DNA from: Pseudoalteromonas luteoviolacea DSM 6061
GTDB lineage: Bacteria > Pseudomonadota > Gammaproteobacteria > Enterobacterales > Alteromonadaceae
Direction: 5' to 3'
DNA length: 64,000 bases
NCBI RefSeq assembly: GCF_001625655.1
Contig: NZ_AUYB01000132.1
Span: 62,001-126,000, forward strand
Made by a program: the position numbers and the translations under genes. The notes beneath the pieces were generated by a model. It saw only the letters and a list, made by a program, of their open reading frames with translations, ran no database searches and had not been told where the DNA came from. Shown in pieces: positions 19,501 to 26,907 of the stretch (within the stretch, counting starts at the first letter, position 1; every line of letters starts with the position of its first letter).

Positions 19501-20571
19501 TTAATACGTATAGCTGATGTGCTGGAAGAATCGCATTGTGATGTCTTGTTTTTCAGGGTTTATCGGCATTTGTGTTGTAAAACGTCTTACCATAGTTTCG
19601 ACGTTGTTCATAAATTTACCATAGCCCACGTCCTTGTTGTCTTTATCGTTCGCAACAACGACAAAGTGCATCACTTCACATAGATACTCAGGATCCCAGA
19701 TAGCATGGGTTTGTCCGTCTTCTAAAGAAGTATCAAAGCTAAGCTTTTGCAACTCTCTATTGTGATCTGATTTGTCTATTTGGCTGTTTCTAACGATAGG
19801 CATTCTGCCGTCGGCAACGAATCCAACGTGGCTCAATTGCAACTGGCTACAAATCGTCAGGAACTTGTCTTCGATGGTTTGGTAAAACGAGGTGTAGCTG
19901 CCGGGTCTTAGCAGATGTTGATATTCAGTTTTAAGTGCACGGGTAATTGGCACTGAAAAAGTGACGTAAGTAATCTCGCTGTGGGATTCTGGCAGTGTAC
20001 AATTTCTTGCTTGATATCTTGGGTAAAGGCTTCGTAGCTTATAGCCATATGTTTCTCTATGCCCCTTAATTTTGGAGAAGATATCGTATGTTAAGTGTTG
20101 GTGATCCCGTACTCTAAAATGAATACTTTGATCAGCATACTGTGATTGTAGTGCATCTAAAGTACGTTTCACTTTACTGTGAAAAGCGGCAGCATTGGCA
20201 CGTAATTCATCACCAGTTGCTAAAAATAGTAAGCGTATTTTTCTAGCTTTGTGATCTTTATCGCTGTAGATTTTGTGAGCTTCATGGTATCTCGGGTTGT
20301 AGAAAAACAAAATTTGTTTGTCGGTTTGCAAGTTGTAAGTTTCTTCATGATAGCGAACAACCGGCAACTTATCGTTAACTATCAACTGCACGTTGTACAG
20401 TTCAAATTCGTCGCATAACGCAAATAACTTTCGCCCAAGTCGTTGATATGCACTGTCTATATCATCAAAATGACTGTAAAAGGAGTCATCAGGTTTAAAC
20501 TCGGCCAAAATATAGTGATTATTTCGGGCATTTGTGGGAATGTAGACGCGGTGTAAATTCATTGATGCCAT
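19501..20571 (-). CDS. Conserved cytosolic protein of unknown function (possibly DUF3083)
   Basis: A 356-residue product with no signal peptide or transmembrane segment. It is built from two halves with similar features: residues 1-170 (VYIPTNARNNHYILAEF...LPVVRYHEETY...FFYNPRYHEAHKIY) and 200-356 (VTFSVPITRALKTEYQ...MPIVRNSQ...IWDPEYLCEVMHFVVVA). Each half has an (L/M)P(V/I)VR followed by a (Y/D)P(R/E)Y element, suggesting an internal duplication. I associate it with DUF3083, a family restricted to marine gammaproteobacteria, but only from memory. Function unknown. It converges on the TPR/GGDEF gene and is divergent from the gene at 20782. Confidence 0.75.
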   Translation of the reverse strand: MASMNLHRVYIPTNARNNHYILAEFKPDDSFYSHFDDIDSAYQRLGRKLFALCDEFELYNVQLIVNDKLPVVRYHEETYNLQTDKQILFFYNPRYHEAHKIYSDKDHKARKIRLLFLATGDELRANAAAFHSKVKRTLDALQSQYADQSIHFRVRDHQHLTYDIFSKIKGHRETYGYKLRSLYPRYQARNCTLPESHSEITYVTFSVPITRALKTEYQHLLRPGSYTSFYQTIEDKFLTICSQLQLSHVGFVADGRMPIVRNSQIDKSDHNRELQKLSFDTSLEDGQTHAIWDPEYLCEVMHFVVVANDKDNKDVGYGKFMNNVETMVRRFTTQMPINPEKQDITMRFFQHISYTY

Positions 20572-20781
20572 TTTTAGTCCTTAACAATACATCTTAGTTG
20601 GCCTCATATTATTGAATTTACATGACGATTTTATTGCGCTAGAACAAAAATTGTCACACTACTTTTTTTGAAGTCTAGACAAAAAGTTACAAATATATTT
20701 GTGTTTATATTTGATTTTACAATAGTGTGTAGACATGGGAATGATTCTTGTTTAATGTCTGTTGTTAAAAAAGGAACTTCA

Positions 20782-22035
20782 ATGAAGAAATCATACCCTT
20801 TAATTCCATTAAGTGCGAGAGCCTTAAACTTTTTAGCCTTATCTGACGCAAACGACAATGGTAACTCGTGTGATCTGGTAATTCTGAAAAGCAGTCCAAG
20901 CCAAAAGCAATTAAATGAAGCTGTCGACCACATTGCTAAAAGCCATCCGATCATGCAAAGTCGTATTGTCCGTAAACGCTGTCGGTATTTTTGGCAATTC
21001 GATCAACAGCTGTTTCCAGAAAAGCGTTTTTTAAACTGGTCTGAAAAGTACTCTAGTTATGAAGATTGGCATGATGCTCTGAGAAACTACTTATTTGATG
21101 ATGTAATTGACCCATTCTCTTCTTCACCTGTTAAATTTATCTGTATTCATTATCATCAATATTGCGCATTGTTGTTTATATCCTCACATACAGCGTCTGA
21201 CGCTAGAAGTGGTTATCTGCTTTTTGAGCAAATTAATGCGTATTTGAATTCTCGTTCTTTAGATATAGAAGACCGTTCTTTTGAGCGTGAAGACAAGCTC
21301 TTTGAGTCCTGCAAAGTGAGAGCATACTTTAGCGCATCACAGCTATTACTCAAAAACTTCACTCGACCGAAAAAGCAAGTTGATTTGATGCACAAAAGGA
21401 GTGACCAATGGCAGGTTGATTACATGGATCTTGGTGAGCTAGCAACTAAAAAGCTAGTAAGTTGGTCAAAGAATCACAAAGTTTCAGTAAACGTGGCACT
21501 TAACTACATATTGAGTCAGTCTATTTGCGCAGACAAGGAGTTAAATGTACTTGAAACAATGTCGGTTCGAGATCTTTCGAACAAGAATCTTAAATGGGCT
21601 TATAACAATCTCATTATTGTTTTTGAATCTAATATCGGTGGTGACAATAATTGGTTGGAAGATTATCGACAGCATTTGGATAAGGTTAAGGGAGGGGGCT
21701 ACAAAACCTTTCAAGCTCAGCAAGAAATCCAAGCGTTGACAATAAATCTTCTACCTAGATCAGCATTAAAAGGGCTTGTAAGTATATACAAAAAGCTTTT
21801 TCTAAAAGGAAATATGATCCTGTCTAATTTAGGTGCACTGGAGTTTGACTTGAGCCATTTAGGTGAGCATGAGATTGTGGATATCTATAACTTTAGTGTA
21901 CCGCTGCCTCCAGCTGGCTTGGCGTTTGTAGTGAGTACTTATAGGCAAAAATTGAGAGTTTCATTAGCTCACAGAGGTGATGATGTTGATCCTATATTGA
22001 GTGAAATTAGGTCAAATATTCTATCAATTAAATAA
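20782..22035 (+). CDS. Stand-alone condensation/acyltransferase-like protein
   Basis: A 417-residue product from the ATG at 20782, preceded by AAGGAA at 20771-20776; an in-frame TTG extension has no ribosome binding site. The fold pattern resembles the chloramphenicol-acetyltransferase/condensation superfamily (NRPS condensation, WS/DGAT, alcohol acetyltransferases). It opens IPLSARALNFLALSDAND, has AVDHIAKSHPIMQSRI typical of the first strand-helix, and an S-H-x-x-x-D motif at S135-H136-D140 where the family has HHxxxDG. A DFSVPLPPAG-like segment (NFSVPLPPAGLAF) lies where the family keeps its DFG-region latch. The general-base His is kept but the first His and Gly are not. No carrier protein or NRPS gene is nearby, so substrate is unknown. 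Confidence 0.65.
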   Translation: MKKSYPLIPLSARALNFLALSDANDNGNSCDLVILKSSPSQKQLNEAVDHIAKSHPIMQSRIVRKRCRYFWQFDQQLFPEKRFLNWSEKYSSYEDWHDALRNYLFDDVIDPFSSSPVKFICIHYHQYCALLFISSHTASDARSGYLLFEQINAYLNSRSLDIEDRSFEREDKLFESCKVRAYFSASQLLLKNFTRPKKQVDLMHKRSDQWQVDYMDLGELATKKLVSWSKNHKVSVNVALNYILSQSICADKELNVLETMSVRDLSNKNLKWAYNNLIIVFESNIGGDNNWLEDYRQHLDKVKGGGYKTFQAQQEIQALTINLLPRSALKGLVSIYKKLFLKGNMILSNLGALEFDLSHLGEHEIVDIYNFSVPLPPAGLAFVVSTYRQKLRVSLAHRGDDVDPILSEIRSNILSIK

Positions 22036-22330
22036 AAGCTTATATTTGATTACTACGTAAAATGAATTTGGCTTTAAATCTTTAGAGCTGGTTGTCGTTT
22101 ACGAGCGGCTAGCGAATAACAGCTAAGATAACGTAAAAATTAGTCTTAACTAGAGTAATTACTTCCTTGTTTTGATGGTAGGATTTAGTTTTTGTTTAAT
22201 TTGTTGTATTTACTTATATAAACATTGAATCCTATAGATACAATGGTTTACAAAATGTGTTAATTTTGTTTTCACAGAGTCATTGAGACCCCGTCTTTCC
22301 TCCGATATAAATTTTTTTATTGGAGAAATG
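22036..22330. other. AT-rich gap upstream of the sigma factor
   Basis: About 295 bases without a supported gene. The upstream in-frame extension of the sigma-factor ORF lacks a ribosome binding site. No clear promoter or operator was found. Confidence 0.4.
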
Positions 22331-22909
22331 ATGTTACATACAGGGGAGTTAGTTGCAGCAGAACAAAGGCAGCTAGAAGGACATAGTGAGTTTTGGAGAC
22401 TCAGGTTAGAAAATAAAGAAAAACTATTAAGTTGTTGCTATCGCTGGCTGAGAAATGACAGTGATAAAATAGAAGACGTAATCGCGCACACCTGTGAAAA
22501 AGCTTTCAAAGCATACACCCGCTCAAGTGCTATTATTGAGAATGAGTTTGCTTGGTTGTGTCGAATTGCGCACAATTTATGTATGGATGTGCATAGAGCT
22601 AACGCAAAACACCAAGATATTGTAAATCACGTATCAGAACTTCCAGACCAATTCTATTTTGCTGATAATCAATCAGTGTCGTTAGAGAGTGAACATTTAA
22701 ACCTAAGCCTTTATAAAAAGCTTATTCAAGAAATAGATATTTTACCCAAAGAGTTGAGATTGGTAATGCAATATAAATTTATGTATGAAATGGAATATAC
22801 AGAAATTGCTAGCCGATTACAGCTATCGCCAGAAAATGTAAGAAAGAGAGTACAGTTAGCTCGAAAGCGTCTGTCTGTTTTAAAAGAAGAATATAGAGTT
22901 TTAAGCTAA
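22331..22909 (+). CDS. ECF-type RNA polymerase sigma factor
   Basis: A 192-residue product. The second of two adjacent ATGs is used because GGAG at 22322-22325 gives a five-base spacing. Region 2 is seen at about residues 25-90 (DVIAHTCEKAFKAYTR, EFAWLCRIAHNLCMDVHR) and region 4 at about 140-190 (LPKELRLVMQYKFMYEMEYTEIASRLQLSPENVRKRVQLARKRL, helix-turn-helix). There is no adjacent anti-sigma gene. It lies in the same direction directly ahead of the injection-system locus, from which a terminator separates it, so it is a plausible but unproven regulator of that locus. Confidence 0.88.
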   Translation: MLHTGELVAAEQRQLEGHSEFWRLRLENKEKLLSCCYRWLRNDSDKIEDVIAHTCEKAFKAYTRSSAIIENEFAWLCRIAHNLCMDVHRANAKHQDIVNHVSELPDQFYFADNQSVSLESEHLNLSLYKKLIQEIDILPKELRLVMQYKFMYEMEYTEIASRLQLSPENVRKRVQLARKRLSVLKEEYRVLS

Positions 22910-23045
22910 TTAAATAGATGTTTTTAAATAGGTTGATGGCTGTTTTTTTTCATTGATGAAAATAAAAAGGAATAAAAATCACATAATACACATTACTTCG
23001 TCTTATCATTGCTAGGTTTTTGAACTATAGCCCAACCTTTAAAGT

Positions 23046-23072
23046 GGTGACTTGCAAAAGTCACCCTTTTTT
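23046..23072 (+). terminator. Intrinsic terminator between the sigma factor and the injection-system locus
   Basis: GGTGACTT (23046-23053) and AAGTCACC (23058-23065) are followed by CTTTTTTAT. It lies 136 bases past the sigma-factor stop and could end that transcript or attenuate a leader. Confidence 0.8.
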
Positions 23073-23227
23073 ATCTATGACCACCTATTAATATCTAAAT
23101 TTTTTTAAATCAAATTCACGAAATTTATTTCTCTGCGTCAGTTGTTTACAACAGTGGTCAAAGCTTTTCTTTTGGCCTGACTATGCAATAGATATTAGCG
23201 CCAATTTTACTTCGCCTGCTATGTGGG

Positions 23228-23241
23228 TGATGTGGCGGAGC
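23228..23241 (+). promoter_or_regulatory. ops-like antiterminator recruitment element, copy 1
   Basis: TGATGTGGCGGAGC is identical to the 14 bases at 47322-47335. With its flank, GGCGGAGCGTATG resembles the E. coli ops element GGCGGTAGNNTG that recruits RfaH. GCGGAGC could form the small non-template hairpin that ops uses. GGAG at 23237-23240 is also the likely ribosome binding site of the antiterminator gene, five bases before its GTG. The match is seen; the function is inferred. Confidence 0.6.
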
Positions 23242-23245
23242 GTAT

Positions 23246-23773
23246 GTGGATTTTATAATGACAATAAATAGAAACTGGTATGTAGTTTATACAAAGCCCA
23301 ATATGGAGAAAAAGTTTGCAGATCAAATTACGAGGCTAACTTTTGGCTGTGAAGTTTACTTGCCGCTATTAACTGAGCAAAAGCAGTGGAGTGACCGTGT
23401 TAAATCCGTATCTAGACCACTATTTAAATCCTATGTTTTTGTATATGCAGATGAAAGCGAATATCACCATATCAAGCGAATTAATGGATTTGTTGAATAC
23501 ATTAGATTCAACGGTAAACCAAGTATTATTCGTACTACAGAAATTGATAAAATTAAAAATATCATTGCCTCTGGCTTCCCATGTGAGCCCGCTTTTAATC
23601 AATTTACTGTAGGCCAAACAGTAGAGATCCACACCGGTAGTCTAAGAGGCTACCGAGGAAAACTCGTCGAGATAAAAAACAACACGTTATTTGCAATAGA
23701 AGTGCAAGGCCTAGACCAAAGTCTTTTGATGTCTGTACCCGTTTCTATGTTGAACAAGACGGAGGAAGCATGA
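23246..23773 (+). CDS. Specialised NusG paralogue (RfaH/UpxY-type antiterminator)
   Basis: A 175-residue product. The GTG at 23246 has GGAG five bases upstream; the in-frame ATG at 23258 would be too far from it. The NGN domain is clear: NWYVVYTKPNMEKKFADQI, CEVYLPLLTEQKQWSDRVKSV and PLFKSYVFVYAD, with GFVEYIRFNGKPSII. A KOW domain follows (FTVGQTVEIHTGSLRGYRGKLVEIKNNTLFAIEV). Operon-specific NusG relatives (RfaH, UpxY, LoaP) bind paused RNA polymerase and let it read through long gene clusters. It is the first gene of the injection-system locus and overlaps the lysozyme gene by four bases (ATGA), so it is made together with the system. An ops-like site overlaps its own translation start. Confidence 0.9.
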   Translation: MDFIMTINRNWYVVYTKPNMEKKFADQITRLTFGCEVYLPLLTEQKQWSDRVKSVSRPLFKSYVFVYADESEYHHIKRINGFVEYIRFNGKPSIIRTTEIDKIKNIIASGFPCEPAFNQFTVGQTVEIHTGSLRGYRGKLVEIKNNTLFAIEVQGLDQSLLMSVPVSMLNKTEEA

Positions 23774-24204
23774 GTCACTCTACAATATCAGTGGAAAACC
23801 TAGAAGCACTCAAAGTGCAGTTAATTTGCCATGAGGGGCTTACAACAATACCAACTAAGAACGGTTTAGGCGAATTGACAATTGGTGTGGGTAGAAACTT
23901 GTATCACAAAGGAATAAGCGAAGACGAAGCAGAGAGGATGCTTGCTCGCGATCTAGACGAGTTGCACAAAGAAGTCAGTGACAATCTACCAATTTTTAAT
24001 CAGTTAGGTGAACTGAGAAAGCTTGTATTGTTAAACATTGCTTTCAGCTTAGGTGTTGAAGGGCTTAAATCGCAGAAGAAACTTATAGCCGCTTTGTGCG
24101 TACAAGACTTCACTGTCGCGGCCAATGAAATATTACGTTCTAACTGGATACCAGATTGTCCAGATAGAAAGGAAGAACTCTCTATGATGATGAAGGCAGG
24201 GTGA
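23770..24204 (+). CDS. T4-type (GH24) lysozyme-like protein of the injection system
   Basis: A 144-residue product with the GH24 core LICHEGL...ELTIGVGRNLYHKGISEDEAERMLARDLDEL. Aligned to T4 lysozyme, the catalytic Glu is E22 and the Thr is T37, but the position of catalytic Asp20 is Asn (N31). Activity may therefore be weak or lost, or the alignment may shift by one residue. There is no signal peptide. Peptidoglycan-cleaving proteins accompany many contractile tails and may help particle release or assembly. It overlaps the antiterminator gene and the ATPase gene follows at once, so it is part of the first operon. Confidence 0.8.
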   Translation: MSHSTISVENLEALKVQLICHEGLTTIPTKNGLGELTIGVGRNLYHKGISEDEAERMLARDLDELHKEVSDNLPIFNQLGELRKLVLLNIAFSLGVEGLKSQKKLIAALCVQDFTVAANEILRSNWIPDCPDRKEELSMMMKAG

Positions 24205-24206
24205 AA

Positions 24207-26171
24207 ATGACTGAGAGCTTATCGGAGCACTTTGAACCCCAGCATGAACTAGAGAGGGCTTTGGCTAAAAGCTTCTTTTTGGTGGGAAGTGCGCTGCAGA
24301 GCAACGATGAAAGCTTAGGAGATAGTGTGAGCAAATTGCATCAAGCACTTGAGCGGATCCTTAGCCAACAACGATTTAAGTTTGTAAGCCGATGCTTTGA
24401 GCTTAGTGATTATGAACTAAAACTCATAGGTTTGGTATTTATTCAAGCAATAGAGCCAGACAGTTTAACGCCGTACCTTGGCCTGACTTGGTATGAGCAA
24501 GGGCCTTATTTAAGTTTAGACAAGCTCTTAACGTTGGCTCTAAAGCAGCCTCAAAGAAAAGCAAAGGTAAGCAGCGAACTGAGAACTTCTAACGTGTTTC
24601 AATGGGGATTATTACGCTCAAATACCATACCTTCTCTCACCGAGAGTATTTACCTTGCTCCTGAGTTGTTGCGATTTTTGCAAACGGGCGAGGTCGTGAT
24701 GGGAGAAACTTGTATGTTTTCACAGCCTATCTTAGGTGAAATCGACGGGGCATTTTTAATACTTAATGAGGCTGCAAAAGATTTTTCCGATGACTTTACA
24801 AATCAGCAATTAAATAGCGTTTTCAACAAAGATATTGAGTTTGCTCGTTGGTATGCAATCCAGGTAGCGAGTAACCAAGGTGCAATGGTCAGCATGTTGA
24901 CCAATGAGGAACCGGAAGGACTCACTCAAACTCAGATACGATATGATTTGGCTTGGTTACTATTGTTCGCACATAAAAAGAAAGTTATCGTGTTATTGCC
25001 GCAATGGGCTAAAAGCTTTTTTGATTCTAAAGCAGAAACTATTCAAGGGCTTAAAAGGCAGCCTAATTTAGCGTGTTGTTTCATCTGTGATTCAACTTCT
25101 TATATTGACGATGCAATGTTCAATGTACGAGAGGTGAAGTACCCAAGTGAGCTAACCCTAACAGATATTTGGTTGGAATTATCCCCAGTAAACACGCCAA
25201 CCGAGCAAGATAGACTGCATGCTCGCAATGTAGCAACCCGGTATCCGGTTCCCATTCCACACATACAAACCTTGGTATCGCAAGCAGCTTTAAATGAACG
25301 AGCTGATTTTTGGCAAGCTTTGGCAAAATTATGCCTTTTGGAGCAGAAAAAAGGACCCAGCGACCTTGCTACGCTCATTGAGCCCAGATATCGACTAAGC
25401 GATATGGTGCTTTCAGACGGTGCTTTGGAGCAATTGCAAGAACTCGTGGCCCGTAATAACTATCAGTCAGAATTAAAGCGTCGCTTACCTAGGTATACAA
25501 AAGGCTGTAAGGCTCTATTTTGGGGGCGGCCCGGGACTGGTAAATCTATGGCTGCAGAAGCAATTGCAGGGGAGTTACAGTTACCGGTATATGTTGTCAA
25601 CTTGGCTAATATTGCGAGTAAGTGGATAGGAGAAACAGAAAAGCATTTAGCAAATTTGTTTGATGAAGCACAGCGGTGTAATGCAGTACTGATGTTTGAT
25701 GAAGCCGATGCAGTATTTGCGAAACGTAGCAAGGTAGAGTCAAGTCATGACAAAAATGCCAATATGGGAGTTAGCTACCTACTACAAAGAATGGAACACT
25801 ACTCAGGGCTCCTGTTACTGAGTACAAATCTAAAAGCAAACCTAGATGAGGCCTTCATTCGTCGATTTCACAGTGTTGTAGAGTTTGCATTACCCAACCA
25901 TGACCAGCGCAAAGCAATATGGGAACGTGTTGTCGGTGACAACGGCAATGACGCATTACTTGCTGATTTAGACAAGTTAGCAAAGCGCTTTGAACTGAGT
26001 GCAGCCCAAATTATCAATATTACAGAAACGGCCTTGTTACAAAGCCTCATGCTCGAGCAGCAAACCATCGATAAGGGCAATATTGCTAAGGCCTTGCGCA
26101 GAGAGCTCTCGAAGCAACACGAAGGCTTTATGGCACAACACGAAATCAGAGATTGGCTAGAAGGAAATTAA
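24207..26171 (+). CDS. AAA+ ATPase of the contractile injection system (Afp15/Pvc15-like)
   Basis: A 654-residue product (656 if the overlapping GTG at 24201 is used). The C-terminal AAA+ domain has Walker A GRPGTGKSMAAEAIA (about residue 440 onward), Walker B VLMFDEADAVF (about 495), sensor 1 LLLLSTNLKANLDEAF and the arginine-finger region FIRRFHSVVEF. The N-terminal 400 residues are a family-specific helical domain. Every extracellular contractile injection system encodes such an ATPase, thought to act in assembly or cargo loading in the producing cell. Its linkage to the DUF4255 gene, one base downstream, is the usual Afp15-Afp16 order. Confidence 0.93.
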   Translation: MTESLSEHFEPQHELERALAKSFFLVGSALQSNDESLGDSVSKLHQALERILSQQRFKFVSRCFELSDYELKLIGLVFIQAIEPDSLTPYLGLTWYEQGPYLSLDKLLTLALKQPQRKAKVSSELRTSNVFQWGLLRSNTIPSLTESIYLAPELLRFLQTGEVVMGETCMFSQPILGEIDGAFLILNEAAKDFSDDFTNQQLNSVFNKDIEFARWYAIQVASNQGAMVSMLTNEEPEGLTQTQIRYDLAWLLLFAHKKKVIVLLPQWAKSFFDSKAETIQGLKRQPNLACCFICDSTSYIDDAMFNVREVKYPSELTLTDIWLELSPVNTPTEQDRLHARNVATRYPVPIPHIQTLVSQAALNERADFWQALAKLCLLEQKKGPSDLATLIEPRYRLSDMVLSDGALEQLQELVARNNYQSELKRRLPRYTKGCKALFWGRPGTGKSMAAEAIAGELQLPVYVVNLANIASKWIGETEKHLANLFDEAQRCNAVLMFDEADAVFAKRSKVESSHDKNANMGVSYLLQRMEHYSGLLLLSTNLKANLDEAFIRRFHSVVEFALPNHDQRKAIWERVVGDNGNDALLADLDKLAKRFELSAAQIINITETALLQSLMLEQQTIDKGNIAKALRRELSKQHEGFMAQHEIRDWLEGN

Positions 26172-26172
26172 A

Positions 26173-26808
26173 ATGGATCCCAAAATTATCTACAAAGTAC
26201 AGCAAGCCCTTAAAACCTTTATCAACGAAAGAATTCTTTCGGTTGATCTCGATATTGGAACATCGCAAGACTCTGAAATTTCGCTTAGTTTTGTGGCACC
26301 AGATAAGAGTTTCTTCGATAAATCAGTTAGCGACGAGCCCACTGTAAATTGCTATCTGATTGGCATTGCGGAAGATGTTACACGAAGACAAAGTGAGCCC
26401 CCTAGAACGTATCTGAATACCGCTCAAACTCATAGGGTGTATCAAAAGGAACCTAGGTTTGTGTCGCTAACATATATGTTAACCGTATGGAGTAAAGCAG
26501 AAGCGGGGAGTGCAGAGCTCGAACACTTAGTGCTGAGCTACTTGCTATCTGGCTTAGGTGCTTACGATTTTCTACCAGAAGATATATTGAATAGTTATGG
26601 AGTGGAAGACAAACCGTATGGTATTCGAACTCAATTGTTTGGTAATGAACACAGTGAAAAAGTGAGCGGTCAAGTTTGGCAAGCGTTAGGGTCTACTCCA
26701 AAACCTACATTGTTGCTCTCTTTATCTGTACCGGTGCCTGTGTTCACGCCAGATCTATTGCCAGTTATCCAAGAAATTGAAACAGATATGGAAAACAAAT
26801 CTGTTTAA
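26173..26808 (+). CDS. Tail-terminator protein, DUF4255 family (Afp16/Pvc16-like)
   Basis: A 211-residue product. The N-terminal 170 residues show the DUF4255/Pvc16 pattern: KIIYKVQQALKTFINERI, VNCYLIGIAEDVTRRQ, the conserved (P)RxYxxT-like PPRTYLNTAQTHRVYQKEPRFVSLTYMLTVWSKAEAGSAELEHLVLSYLL, and a C-terminal domain with LWQALG-like QVWQALGSTPKPTLLLSLSVPVPV. In Afp and PVC particles the homologue caps the tube and sets tail length. GAAGGAA precedes the ATG. Paired with the ATPase. Confidence 0.9.
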   Translation: MDPKIIYKVQQALKTFINERILSVDLDIGTSQDSEISLSFVAPDKSFFDKSVSDEPTVNCYLIGIAEDVTRRQSEPPRTYLNTAQTHRVYQKEPRFVSLTYMLTVWSKAEAGSAELEHLVLSYLLSGLGAYDFLPEDILNSYGVEDKPYGIRTQLFGNEHSEKVSGQVWQALGSTPKPTLLLSLSVPVPVFTPDLLPVIQEIETDMENKSV

Positions 26809-26839
26809 GTTTTTCAATCAGTCTTAAGCCAATTACTTA

Positions 26840-26868
26840 CAGCTACTCAGCCACTCTTCGAGTAGCTG
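26840..26868 (+). other. RNA hairpin between the tail-terminator and fibre genes
   Basis: CAGCTACTC and GAGTAGCTG form a nine-base stem with an 11-base loop and no T tract. It could be a processing or stability element; not a classical terminator. Confidence 0.5.
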
Positions 26869-26907
26869 CACTTCTTCACATAAACGATTAATCACCAAAG
26901 GTAAAAT

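Larger units (their letters stand above)
22910..23245 (+). promoter_or_regulatory. Leader region of the injection-system locus
   Basis: A 336-base gap with the terminator at 23046 and the ops-like element at 23228. The promoter should lie between 23073 and 23227 but no convincing -35/-10 pair could be read. Confidence 0.5.
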
